This document shows, piece by piece, positions 7,607 through 15,871 of a DNA stretch of 64,000 nucleotides (position 1 is its first letter; each line of letters starts with the position of its first letter). The position numbers and the translations under genes were made by a program. Location: positions 25,059 through 89,058 of the forward strand of contig CAKUBM010000008.1 in the NCBI GenBank assembly GCA_934643145.1, written 5' to 3'. Below the pieces are notes generated by a model. The model was given only the letters and a program-made list of their open reading frames with translations. It ran no database searches and was not told the origin of the DNA. The DNA comes from an uncultured Collinsella sp. (GTDB taxonomy: Bacteria > Actinomycetota > Coriobacteriia > Coriobacteriales > Coriobacteriaceae).

Positions 7607-9838
7607 GTGGCACACAACAAACTGGAGACAAGCCTCCAAGACCAGCAGAGTCAGGGCGGGCACGGAGCCATCCCCCTCTCCGCCGGTATGTTGCTCGTTA
7701 CGCTCGGCGTCGTCTACGGCGACATCGGCACGAGCCCCATGTACACCATGAAATCAATCGTCGCCAATAACGGCGGCATCGGCACCGTCAGCGAGGACAT
7801 GATCCTGGGCGCGCTTTCGCTCGTCATCTGGACCATGACGCTCGTGACCACGGTCAAGTACGTGCTGATCGCCATGAAGGCCGACAACCACAACGAAGGC
7901 GGTATCTTCGCCCTGTTCAGCCTTGTGCGCAAGGTGGCGCCGTGGCTGATTCTGCCCGCCATGATTGGCGGCGCGGCGCTGCTCGCCGACGGCATCCTTA
8001 CCCCCGCCGTCACCGTAACCACAGCAATCGAGGGACTGCGCACCATCGAGTGGGGCCATGCGCTACTGGGCGACGGCCAGACCAATGTGATTATCATCAC
8101 CATCATCATTATCTGCGGCCTGTTTGCCATGCAGCGTGCCGGCACCTCGTCGATCGGCAAGCTGTTTGGCCCGCTTATGACATTATGGTTCCTGTTCCTG
8201 GCAGGCGCCGGTCTGTTCAACATGCTCGGCAACCTGTCCATCCTGCGCGCGCTCAACCCCATCCGCGGCATCATGTTCCTGTTCTCGCCCATCAACCACT
8301 CGGGCATCATGGTGCTCGGCTTCGTCTTTCTGTCGACGACCGGCGCCGAGGCGCTCTACTCGGACATGGGCCACGTGGGCAAGGCAAATATCTACGCATC
8401 TTGGCCGTTCGTAAAGGCGGCACTCATCCTCAACTATCTGGGCCAGGGCGCTTGGCTGCTCGCCAACAACTCCAATCCCCAGATGCTCGCGATGGACATC
8501 GTCAACCCGTTCTATATGATGCTACCCGAGCCCCTGCGCCCCTTTGCCATCGTGCTTTCGGCCGTGGCGGCCATCATCGCCTCGCAGGCGCTCATCACCG
8601 GATCGTTCTCGCTGGTATCCGAGGCCACCCGCCTCAACCTCATGCCGCACCTGCGCATCCACTACCCCAGCGACACCAAGGGCCAGCTCTATATTCCGCT
8701 CGTCAACAACATCATGTGGATCGGCTGCATCTTTATCGTGCTGCTGTTCCAAAACTCCGAGCGCATGGAGAGCGCCTACGGCCTCGCCATTACCGTGACC
8801 ATGCTCATGACCACGACGCTTTTGACGAGCTACATCGCCGGCATCATGAAGCACAAGCTGGGCGCCTGCGTCTTCGCCCTGCTCTTTGGCGCTATTGAGC
8901 TGTGCTTCTTCGCCTCGTGCCTCACCATGTTCTTTGACGGCGGCTACGTCATGATCTTCCTGGCCTCGCTGCTGTTTGGCCTTATGTATGTGTGGCGTCG
9001 CGGTACCGCTATCGAGCGCACGCAGACGATCCTGCTGCCCGTCTCCAAATACATCGACCAGCTCAACCGTCTGCGCAACGACGAGACCTATCCCGTGCTC
9101 GCCGACAACCTGGTGTTCCTCACCAACAGCCCCGACCCGCTCACGCTCGACCGCGACGTGCTCTATTCCATCTTGGACAAGCACCCCAAGCGCGCCAAGG
9201 CATATTGGTTCATCAACGTGCACGTTACCGACGAGCCCTATACGCACGAGTATTCCGTCGAAACCTTTGGCACGGACTTCTTGTTCCGCGTACGCTTGGA
9301 TCTGGGCTTTAAGGTCAACCAGCGCGTCAACGCCTACCTGCGCCAGATCGTCGGCGACCTGATGGCTTCGGGCGAGCTGCCGCCGCAGCACCACACCTAC
9401 TCCATCTACGAGACACGCGGAAACGTGGGCGACTTCCGTTTTTGCATGCTGCGCAAGATGCTTGCCCCCGAGACGGACATCAACCGCAACGACCACCGCG
9501 TCATGGCCATCAAGTACGCCGTCCGTCGCGCCTGCGGAAGCCCAGCACGTTGGTATGGCCTCGAGAACTCGGCCATCATCATCGAGTACGTGCCACTCTT
9601 TGCCCGCATGCGCCCGGCCGTCAAGCTGGTACGCACCCAGGTTCCGCTCGAGGTTCAGGTCGAAGAGGCCGAGGAAATGGAAGTCGATATCTTCTCGGAC
9701 GACCTGGTCAACGGCAACGAGGCCGGTAGGAATATGAACGTCGATCCCACTGAGCTGCTCGAGAGCGTCGCCGATACGCCCGAGCAGCAACAGCTCGACG
9801 GCCTCGAGAGCACCCAGCTCAACGACGCCAACTTCTAA
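7607..9838 (+). CDS. kup: Kup-type potassium uptake protein
   Basis: 743-residue low-affinity K+/H+ symporter of the Kup/HAK/KT family. It opens with the signature LGVVYGDIGTSPMYT, followed by about 12 hydrophobic segments to residue 440 or so, and a long cytoplasmic C-terminal domain (residues 440-743) with a very acidic end (EEAEEMEVDIFSDD). The GTG at 7607 is preferred, since AAGGGAG lies five bases upstream; the ATG at 7589 has no ribosome site. It stands alone, with small hairpins in its leader and a strong terminator behind. Confidence 0.95.
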   Translation: MAHNKLETSLQDQQSQGGHGAIPLSAGMLLVTLGVVYGDIGTSPMYTMKSIVANNGGIGTVSEDMILGALSLVIWTMTLVTTVKYVLIAMKADNHNEGGIFALFSLVRKVAPWLILPAMIGGAALLADGILTPAVTVTTAIEGLRTIEWGHALLGDGQTNVIIITIIIICGLFAMQRAGTSSIGKLFGPLMTLWFLFLAGAGLFNMLGNLSILRALNPIRGIMFLFSPINHSGIMVLGFVFLSTTGAEALYSDMGHVGKANIYASWPFVKAALILNYLGQGAWLLANNSNPQMLAMDIVNPFYMMLPEPLRPFAIVLSAVAAIIASQALITGSFSLVSEATRLNLMPHLRIHYPSDTKGQLYIPLVNNIMWIGCIFIVLLFQNSERMESAYGLAITVTMLMTTTLLTSYIAGIMKHKLGACVFALLFGAIELCFFASCLTMFFDGGYVMIFLASLLFGLMYVWRRGTAIERTQTILLPVSKYIDQLNRLRNDETYPVLADNLVFLTNSPDPLTLDRDVLYSILDKHPKRAKAYWFINVHVTDEPYTHEYSVETFGTDFLFRVRLDLGFKVNQRVNAYLRQIVGDLMASGELPPQHHTYSIYETRGNVGDFRFCMLRKMLAPETDINRNDHRVMAIKYAVRRACGSPARWYGLENSAIIIEYVPLFARMRPAVKLVRTQVPLEVQVEEAEEMEVDIFSDDLVNGNEAGRNMNVDPTELLESVADTPEQQQLDGLESTQLNDANF

Positions 9839-9861
9839 AACGCCGTCAGCCATCGACGACA

Positions 9862-9900
9862 ACGGCCCTGCATCTCGCAAAGAGATGCAGGGCCGTTTTG
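9862..9900 (+). terminator. kup terminator
   Basis: ACGGCCCTGCATCTC (9862-9876) pairs with GAGATGCAGGGCCGT (9882-9896), followed by TTTTG. It may also serve the minus-strand gene ending at 9921, as the other side is A-rich. Confidence 0.9.
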
Positions 9901-9920
9901 TGTTGCGGCGGACCGGTGAG

Positions 9921-10886
9921 CTACGAGCGGCGCGGCTCGGGAGTCACGAGCTTATCGGGGCCAGCGCCCTCGGCATCCATCAAGCCCACGTAGCGAATCG
10001 ACGGGTCCTCGTACGTTGAGTAATAGTAATTGCCGGTACGTGCGCTAAAGCAGCCGGTGTAGATGGTCTTCTCGAACTCGCCGTCACCCATCTTGGACGC
10101 ACCCTCGATCATGACCACTCCCTCGAGTGAACGGAACATGCGGACGACGTTTTCGGTCTCGCTCTCCTTTTGCGGGTAATTGGCATTGAGGTACGCCGCC
10201 TTTACAAAACGGCTCGGCGAATAGCAATCGCCCGGAATACCGCGCATGCCGGCACCCGCGCCATAGGGCTTGAGCTCGGCGCCACGCCATGTCGCCGTCT
10301 GCGGAAAATCGCTTGTGGCAGTGATATAGGTGCGCAGGTTTTCCATGTGCCACGGGAAGGTCGGCTGGTTGGCAAGGGTGTCGACCGGATCGTCGTATAC
10401 ATGCAGGCCGTCAGCCATCATCTCGACCACGATGCTACGCTGATTGTCGCCGATAATCCAATGGAGCAGCGACACGCCCAGCCCCTCTCCCGCAGATTTG
10501 GCGACAATCACCGTATCGCGCAGCGCAGCCTCGACCTCGTCGACCGTCGAGAACGTCGCTGCCACCCACAGGGGAAACTCATAGGCCGCGATATTGGTCT
10601 TGCCGTCGACAGGGTCCTCGGCATACTCGGCATAACCCGGGAAATTGAGACCCGCCACGGCGAGGCCCGCATCGTTGCCACAGTCGAAGAACATAGGGTA
10701 GTTCTTGTAATCGATGCACATACCGATCACCGCGTGTGCCGCTGTCGCGTCGTCGATAAACGAATACGGAATGTGAAATCCGCGCGGCATCACGCGAACC
10801 TGTTGGCCGTAGTCAAAGCTCCAGTCGAGGTTGCGGCCCAGATACATGTGGCCAGAATTATCGGTAAATCGAATGCTCGTGCACAT
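9921..10886 (-). CDS. choloylglycine hydrolase family (bile salt hydrolase / penicillin V acylase)
   Basis: Ntn-hydrolase of 321 residues. Starting at the ATG at 10886 puts Cys2 directly after Met, as needed for the autocatalytic nucleophile, with GGGAGG upstream. The family's catalytic set is all present at expected places: Cys2, Arg18, Asp21, Asn81 (GLNFPGY), Asn173 (ANQPTF) and Arg226 (SPSRFV). GLNFPGYAEY and WHMENLRTY are strongly BSH-like, so deconjugation of glyco- or tauro-bile salts is the best guess; penicillin V acylase cannot be excluded. No signal peptide, so cytoplasmic. Monocistronic. Confidence 0.9.
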   Translation of the reverse strand: MCTSIRFTDNSGHMYLGRNLDWSFDYGQQVRVMPRGFHIPYSFIDDATAAHAVIGMCIDYKNYPMFFDCGNDAGLAVAGLNFPGYAEYAEDPVDGKTNIAAYEFPLWVAATFSTVDEVEAALRDTVIVAKSAGEGLGVSLLHWIIGDNQRSIVVEMMADGLHVYDDPVDTLANQPTFPWHMENLRTYITATSDFPQTATWRGAELKPYGAGAGMRGIPGDCYSPSRFVKAAYLNANYPQKESETENVVRMFRSLEGVVMIEGASKMGDGEFEKTIYTGCFSARTGNYYYSTYEDPSIRYVGLMDAEGAGPDKLVTPEPRRS

Positions 10887-10950
10887 AGCGCCTCCCAGCT
10901 TTACGTTCTTGCTAAGGTTATTGTCACCAAACAAAAAGGCGCTAAACACA

Positions 10951-10985
10951 AAAGCCCGGACATGACAACAATGTCACGCCCGGGA
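10951..10985 (-). terminator. terminator of the second deformylase-like gene
   Basis: On the minus strand CCCGG-gcg-TGACA pairs with TGTCA-tgt-CCGGG, followed by CTTTTG. It lies between the gene ending at 11021 and the next start at 10886, so the two are separate transcripts. Confidence 0.65.
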
Positions 10986-11020
10986 CAAAGACCGCAAATT
11001 CGGTCCCCAATTAAACCACC

Positions 11021-11440
11021 CTAGACAAGTTTACCTTGGCAGTGATCGATCATATGCTGGATCATTTGTGCCTCAAAGCCCGCGTAGTCGCGGCGGCACT
11101 CCTTCATCTTGCCGTCGACGATCTGGTCAAAGGCAACCTTGCACTTGATATAGCGCGTGGACTTGGTGACCTCCTCGTGCGTCAGGCAGCTCTCCTCCAT
11201 CTTGCTGGCGCCCAGGCCAAACACCAGACGGGGGTTGTAGAGCACATGGGGCTCGCCGGCGTCGTCCAGATAGACGCAGACCTTCTTGGTGACGCCGATC
11301 TGGTTGGCGGCAAGGCAGCCGGCATCGTCGAGCGACTTGATGGTATCGATCAGGTCCTGAGCGACCGACTCGTCCTCGACAGTCGCAACCTCGCAACGCT
11401 GGGACAGGATAGCCTCGTCGCGGCAGAGCTCTTTAATCAT
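11021..11440 (-). CDS. peptide-deformylase-like protein with HExxH changed to HMxxH
   Basis: 139 residues. Motif 1 is intact (CLAANQIG, Gln47), motif 2 is altered to ESCLT (Cys85 kept), and motif 3 reads QHMIDH: the catalytic general base Glu is Met130 (codon ATG), between His129 and His133. The metal ligands are kept but hydrolysis by the normal mechanism should be lost. With the protein at 3332-3742 this makes two deformylase-like genes defective in different ways. The start at 11440 has GGAGG five bases upstream; the ATG 12 bp earlier overlaps that site. Confidence 0.8.
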   Translation of the reverse strand: MIKELCRDEAILSQRCEVATVEDESVAQDLIDTIKSLDDAGCLAANQIGVTKKVCVYLDDAGEPHVLYNPRLVFGLGASKMEESCLTHEEVTKSTRYIKCKVAFDQIVDGKMKECRRDYAGFEAQMIQHMIDHCQGKLV

Positions 11441-11633
11441 ACGTTCCTCCATAGGGGTCGTTGTAACTGCTTAAGTATACGGTACCCACACATTTTCATA
11501 CGGAAAATACCGCCTGTCTGCTACAAAGCGCCGAACATCAACATGCGAGGAACAACAGCGTCGTAAAGGGGCTATAGTAGGTGAGTTCGTGTCAATCGGC
11601 CTAAACTCGGGGCCGAACAAGGAAAGGGTATGC

Positions 11634-12944
11634 ATGGACGAACTATTTCACGTCAGCGAGCGCAAGTCCACAATCGGGACCGAACTCCGCGCTGGACTGA
11701 CAACGTTCCTGGCGATGGCCTACATCATCGCCGTCAACCCCGCGGTGCTCTCGGGCGCCGGCATCGATGCGGGAGCGCTCGCTTGCGCCACCTGTCTGGG
11801 CGCTGGCATCATGACCATCTGCATGGGCATCTTCGCTAACCGCCCGCTCGCCTGCGCGTCGGGCTTAGGCGTCAACGCGATGATCGCTGGAATCACCACC
11901 ACCGTCTGCGGCGGTGACTGGCACGTGGCCATGAGCGTCATCTTCCTTGAGGGCGTCGTCATCTTGCTGCTCGTGCTTTGTGGCCTGCGCGAGGCCATCA
12001 TGGACGCCATCCCGGTTGTCCTGCGTCACGCCATCTCGGTGGGTCTGGGCCTGTTCATCGCCATGATTGGCCTGTGCGATGCCGGCATTATCACCGCCGG
12101 CGCCGGTACACTCGTCGGTCTGGGCGACATCACCTCCCCCACATTCATCGTCGGCATCATCTCCATCCTGGTGACAGTCGCCCTCGCCTGCCGCAACGTC
12201 CCCGGCTCGCTGCTCATCGGCATCGTCGTCGCCGTCATCGCCGGTATCCCCCTAGGTGTGACCCAGGCTCCGACCGGTATCATCGCCCCGCTCGACTTCT
12301 CGAGCATCGGTGGCCCCATCGCCGACGCCGGCGGCGTGCCCGCCATCGTCAAGGTCCTTACCGACCCCGCGCTCCTCGTCATCTCGTTCTCGCTGCTCAT
12401 GAGTGACTTCTTCGACACCATGGGCACCGCGATGGCCGTGGCCAAGCAGGGCGAGTTCCTCACCGACGACGGCAACGTCGAGAATATCAAGGAGATCCTG
12501 ATCGTCGACTCCGCCGCCGCTGCTGTGGGCGGTTTCATGGGCGTCTCCTCCATCACCACCTTCGTCGAGTCCACTTCCGGCGCCGCCGACGGTGGCCGCA
12601 CGGGCCTCACCTCCGTCACCACCGGCGTGCTGTTCATCCTCGCCGCCTTCTTCTCCCCCGTCGTCTCCATCGTTTCCAGCGCCGCCACCTGCGGTGCCCT
12701 GGTCTACGTCGGCTACCTCATGATGAGCGAGGCCTCCGAGATCGACTGGTCCGATGTCTCGCAGGGCTTCCCGGCGTTCATGATCGTCGCCGGCGTGCCC
12801 TTCACCTACTCCATCTCCGCCGGCATCGGCCTGGGCTTTATCGCCTACGTGGTCGTCGCGCTCTTTAAGGGCGAGGCCTCGAAGATCAAGCCGCTCATGT
12901 GGATTGCAGCCCTCGCCTTCCTCGTCTACTTCTTTGTGGCGTAA
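11634..12944 (+). CDS. NCS2/AzgA-family purine-type permease
   Basis: 436-residue membrane protein with 12-14 hydrophobic segments. The start LTTFLAMAYIIAVNPAVLSGAG and GLGVNAMIA, then SLLMSDFFDTMGT and SSITTFVESTSGAADGGRTGLTSVTTG, are the AzgA-type motifs of guanine/hypoxanthine/adenine permeases (PbuG/PbuO). Exact purine preference cannot be read. The ATG at 11634 has AAGGAAAGGG upstream. No purine-riboswitch core was seen in the leader. Single gene with its own terminator. Confidence 0.9.
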   Translation: MDELFHVSERKSTIGTELRAGLTTFLAMAYIIAVNPAVLSGAGIDAGALACATCLGAGIMTICMGIFANRPLACASGLGVNAMIAGITTTVCGGDWHVAMSVIFLEGVVILLLVLCGLREAIMDAIPVVLRHAISVGLGLFIAMIGLCDAGIITAGAGTLVGLGDITSPTFIVGIISILVTVALACRNVPGSLLIGIVVAVIAGIPLGVTQAPTGIIAPLDFSSIGGPIADAGGVPAIVKVLTDPALLVISFSLLMSDFFDTMGTAMAVAKQGEFLTDDGNVENIKEILIVDSAAAAVGGFMGVSSITTFVESTSGAADGGRTGLTSVTTGVLFILAAFFSPVVSIVSSAATCGALVYVGYLMMSEASEIDWSDVSQGFPAFMIVAGVPFTYSISAGIGLGFIAYVVVALFKGEASKIKPLMWIAALAFLVYFFVA

Positions 12945-12970
12945 CGGCAAAGCTGTCAAAGCAGAGCGCC

Positions 12971-13011
12971 AAAGCGCGGAGTCGCAGCAAGCGGCTCCGC
13001 GCTTTTCTTTT
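12971..13011 (+). terminator. permease terminator
   Basis: AAAGCGCGGAGTCGC pairs with GCGGCTCCGCGCTTT, followed by TCTTT. Confidence 0.85.
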
Positions 13012-13151
13012 AAAGCCAGGCAACGCATAGGCGCACGATGGATTGCTTCCCGAGTTTTGGCCATTTTGCCCTCCAAACGGCACTACCGCCGGCAACATCC
13101 AGCAGATACGCTGAATCTAGTCGTATAGGCCCTATGAGAACGGGAGCAACC

Positions 13152-14936
13152 GTGGCAGCCTTGTTCACGACCCCCAAACGCAATGACACTACCGCCGGAA
13201 CCCATGTTGCCGAACCCGACGTTCGCCGTCGCATAGGACTCGCGCACGGCAGCTGGCGCCGCGTGACGCGCCGCATCGTCGTGGGAGCCGTATGCGCGCT
13301 CACGGTAAGCTCGCTGCTCATGCCGAGCGTCTCGCTCGCAGCGGAATGGGTCAAGGTCGGCGGCAACAAGTACAACACCGCGGCGAGCGACGAAGCCGGT
13401 ACCTGGTCGTGGGACGGCGCCGACGACTTGAAGCTCAACAACTATAACGGCGGCGAGATCCAGGCCGCAGGCAAGCTCAACGTGAATTACTCGGGAACCA
13501 ACATCGTCACTGCCGAATGGATCGAAAGCATCAACGTTTCTCATGGCACTAACGAGAATGCCGAGCTCAATATCCAAGGCGACGAGGGCGGCACGCTCAG
13601 TGTGACATCTACTGAGGACGCTATCCTCTCCACGGGTAATATCAACATCGACGGAGCCGGATCCGTCAACGCCACGAGCACTGGGTTTGATGCCATCAAT
13701 GCCGGGGGTGATCTCGCTATCAAAGGTTCGGGCAACGTCAACGCCACGGGTGCATCGGATGGCATCAGGGCAAACGGCAATATCACGATTGACGACAGCG
13801 GAGCCGTCACCGCCAGGGCTACCAAGGACAAGGGTATTGGAACCGACAAGAACCTCACCATCAAGGGTGGCGGGACGGTCGAGGCAAGCTCAGCCGATGG
13901 TGAGGCCCTTTGGAGCGGCGGCAATATCAACATCTCGGACGGCAGCCAGGTCAAGGCAAGCTCCGAGAAAGACGCTGCCGTCGAGGCCAAGGGCAGCCTC
14001 GCAGCCACAAACGCCTCCCTCAACGTAAACGGTGTTGAATATGGCGTCTATGCCCACAAGGGCATCACCCTCGATCATGCAAACGTGACGGTCCGTACAA
14101 GTAAAGGCAGATACGGTGGCGCCAACGCCCTCTTCACCTACCAGGACGACATCGTCGTCAAGAACGGCTCCACCGTGGACGCGTTTGCGGAAGGCGAGGT
14201 TTCGGCTGCATTCTCCACCAGAAACGATCGACCCAACGAGAAGGGCGGCCACATCTACATCAGCGACTCCGTTGTCAAGGCCATAGCCCGCTATGTCGAG
14301 AACGGCGACGGCCCCATCCCCTACAGCGAAAACCAAGATGGCGAGACGAGGCGCGAACCCCAAGGCGAGAACATCGGCATCATCGCCCAGACCAGCGAGG
14401 GCGTCACACCCGCAGTCATCTCGATCATCCGCAGCAAGGTAACGGCCGAAGGAGATACAGCGGCAATCTTTGCCCGTGCCATGAGCGCTGACGGCAAGAC
14501 AATCGGCACCATCAAGATTGAGAACGCCGCCATCCAGACGCCCGAAGGCGGCAAGGTCATTGACTATCGCAAGCTCCGTGACGGCATCTACGAGGCAGGC
14601 CAAGCCATCGGCACGGGCGACGCCACGGTCGACTCCCTCTATATCAAAGCAGTCGCCAAAAGCACGACCACCGCACCTCCCGAGGTAGCCAAGCCGGAAG
14701 ACCCCAAGCCCGACGAGACCAAGCCCGCAGAAAGCAAGCCCGCGGAGTCCAAGCAGAACCCCAAGCCTGAGGGCTCAAAGCCGACCAAGACCGTTGCGGC
14801 TTCAACCACGAAAGCCAAGACTACCGGCGTGCTCGCGGCAACCGGCGACACCTCGGGTGCGGCCATCGTGGCAACCGTCCTTGCGGGAACAGCCGCTATC
14901 GCGGCAGGCACCATGGTGAGCCGCAAGCGCTCATAG
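13152..14936 (+). CDS. secreted, wall-anchored beta-helix protein with LAATGD sorting signal
   Basis: About 594 residues. After a long basic N region, VTRRIVVGAVCALTVSSLL and PSVSLAAE form a signal peptide with cleavage near SLAA. The middle (roughly residues 90-430) repeats short strands such as GNINIDGAGSVNA, GDLAIKGSGNVNA and GNITIDDSGAVTA, a parallel beta-helix pattern seen in surface adhesins and carbohydrate-binding proteins. A Pro/Lys/Glu spacer (KPDETKPAESKP) spans the wall, then LAATGDTSG, a hydrophobic stretch and SRKRS form a sortase signal in which Pro is replaced (LAATG, not LPxTG). The GTG at 13152 has GGGAG; an ATG at 13134 is the alternative. No sortase nearby. Confidence 0.8.
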   Translation: MAALFTTPKRNDTTAGTHVAEPDVRRRIGLAHGSWRRVTRRIVVGAVCALTVSSLLMPSVSLAAEWVKVGGNKYNTAASDEAGTWSWDGADDLKLNNYNGGEIQAAGKLNVNYSGTNIVTAEWIESINVSHGTNENAELNIQGDEGGTLSVTSTEDAILSTGNINIDGAGSVNATSTGFDAINAGGDLAIKGSGNVNATGASDGIRANGNITIDDSGAVTARATKDKGIGTDKNLTIKGGGTVEASSADGEALWSGGNINISDGSQVKASSEKDAAVEAKGSLAATNASLNVNGVEYGVYAHKGITLDHANVTVRTSKGRYGGANALFTYQDDIVVKNGSTVDAFAEGEVSAAFSTRNDRPNEKGGHIYISDSVVKAIARYVENGDGPIPYSENQDGETRREPQGENIGIIAQTSEGVTPAVISIIRSKVTAEGDTAAIFARAMSADGKTIGTIKIENAAIQTPEGGKVIDYRKLRDGIYEAGQAIGTGDATVDSLYIKAVAKSTTTAPPEVAKPEDPKPDETKPAESKPAESKQNPKPEGSKPTKTVAASTTKAKTTGVLAATGDTSGAAIVATVLAGTAAIAAGTMVSRKRS

Positions 14937-15000
14937 ACAGCTTTGACCTTTAACGCACGGGACGGCACCCACAGAAGTGCTAGCCTGCACACCGTTTAGC

Positions 15001-15039
15001 AACGCCACCGCCAAGCTCCCCTCCGGCGGTGGCGTTTTT
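15001..15039 (+). terminator. surface-protein terminator
   Basis: AACGCCACCGCC (15001-15012) pairs with GGCGGTGGCGTT (15025-15036), followed by TTT. Confidence 0.9.
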
Positions 15040-15148
15040 CATTTGCGTCCGCGCGGCGCACGCGAATGTTCTTGATGCTGTCCAACCGGCATACGCTGGC
15101 GTGCGACAATTGAGGCTGCCGATATCACAACACTGAGAGAAGCCCGTC

Positions 15149-15814
15149 ATGGAAGCGCATCAAAAGCAGATAACCGTTTATTCGAATCATACGGAAAGCG
15201 CGCCTGTCATCTACCTTCCTGTGGTCGTGGGCGACGGCAGCGAGGTTTATGAGTGTTGCCGAGAGCTCGACTGTCCGCCATTCACCCTCGTCACCATTGG
15301 CGGGCTCGATTGGAATCGCGAGCTGAGCCCCTGGGCATGCGATGGAACTGTACGCGATGCTGAGCCTTTCGGCGGTCAGGCTGCCAGTTTTCTTGATGAG
15401 TTGCTGAGCCAGATAATCCAGCAGGTCGAGTCATCGCTTCCCCAGCCGCCCGTTTGGCGCGGCATTGCCGGTTACTCGCTCGCAGGCCTTTTCGCGCTTT
15501 GGGCCCTCTGGCAAACCAACGCCTTTGACCGCGCCGCGAGCGCATCGGGGTCGCTGTGGTTTCCCCACTTTGTCGATCGTGCCAGCACGGAGCCGTTTGT
15601 CAGCAACCCGCAAGCCGTCTACCTGTCGCTCGGTAAAAAGGAAACCAAGACGCCCAACCGCATGATGCGACACGTGCTCGACGACACGCGCGCGATGGAA
15701 GAGTTACTCGTCGAGCGTGGCATTCCAACAACGCTGGAGATCAACCCCGGCAATCATTTTGCGCAAACCGACTTGCGCATGGCCCGCGGCATCCACTGGA
15801 TACTGACACATTAA
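15149..15814 (+). CDS. alpha/beta-hydrolase, esterase-D/IroE-like
   Basis: 221 residues with the nucleophile elbow GYSLAG (Ser), and a C-terminal GNHF that can supply the catalytic His; YSLAGLFALWALW and ASGSLWFPHF resemble the enterobactin-esterase/YbbA group of the fold. No signal peptide is seen, so it acts in the cytoplasm. The substrate is unknown; no siderophore genes are nearby. The ATG at 15149 has GAGAGAAG upstream. It is convergent with uraA over a shared terminator. Confidence 0.75.
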   Translation: MEAHQKQITVYSNHTESAPVIYLPVVVGDGSEVYECCRELDCPPFTLVTIGGLDWNRELSPWACDGTVRDAEPFGGQAASFLDELLSQIIQQVESSLPQPPVWRGIAGYSLAGLFALWALWQTNAFDRAASASGSLWFPHFVDRASTEPFVSNPQAVYLSLGKKETKTPNRMMRHVLDDTRAMEELLVERGIPTTLEINPGNHFAQTDLRMARGIHWILTH

Positions 15815-15852
15815 AAATGGCGCCCACGTGTACGCATGGGCGCCATTTTTTG
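15813..15852. terminator. bidirectional terminator
   Basis: AAAAATGGCGCCCA pairs with TGGGCGCCATTTTT, with A-run and T-run on the two sides. It separates the convergent esterase and uracil permease genes. Confidence 0.9.
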
Positions 15853-15871
15853 ATGTAGCTGGACACAGCTG

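Noticed and set aside
8522-9880. Minus-strand 452-residue open frame
   Set aside because: Antisense shadow of kup; composition is that of a complemented membrane/cytoplasmic gene.
10887-11020. Possible leader RNA before the bile salt hydrolase gene
   Set aside because: Its hairpin is explained as the terminator of the upstream deformylase-like gene; no further conserved element seen.
11460-11633. Purine riboswitch before the AzgA-type permease
   Set aside because: The three-way junction core and its loop-loop sequences are absent.
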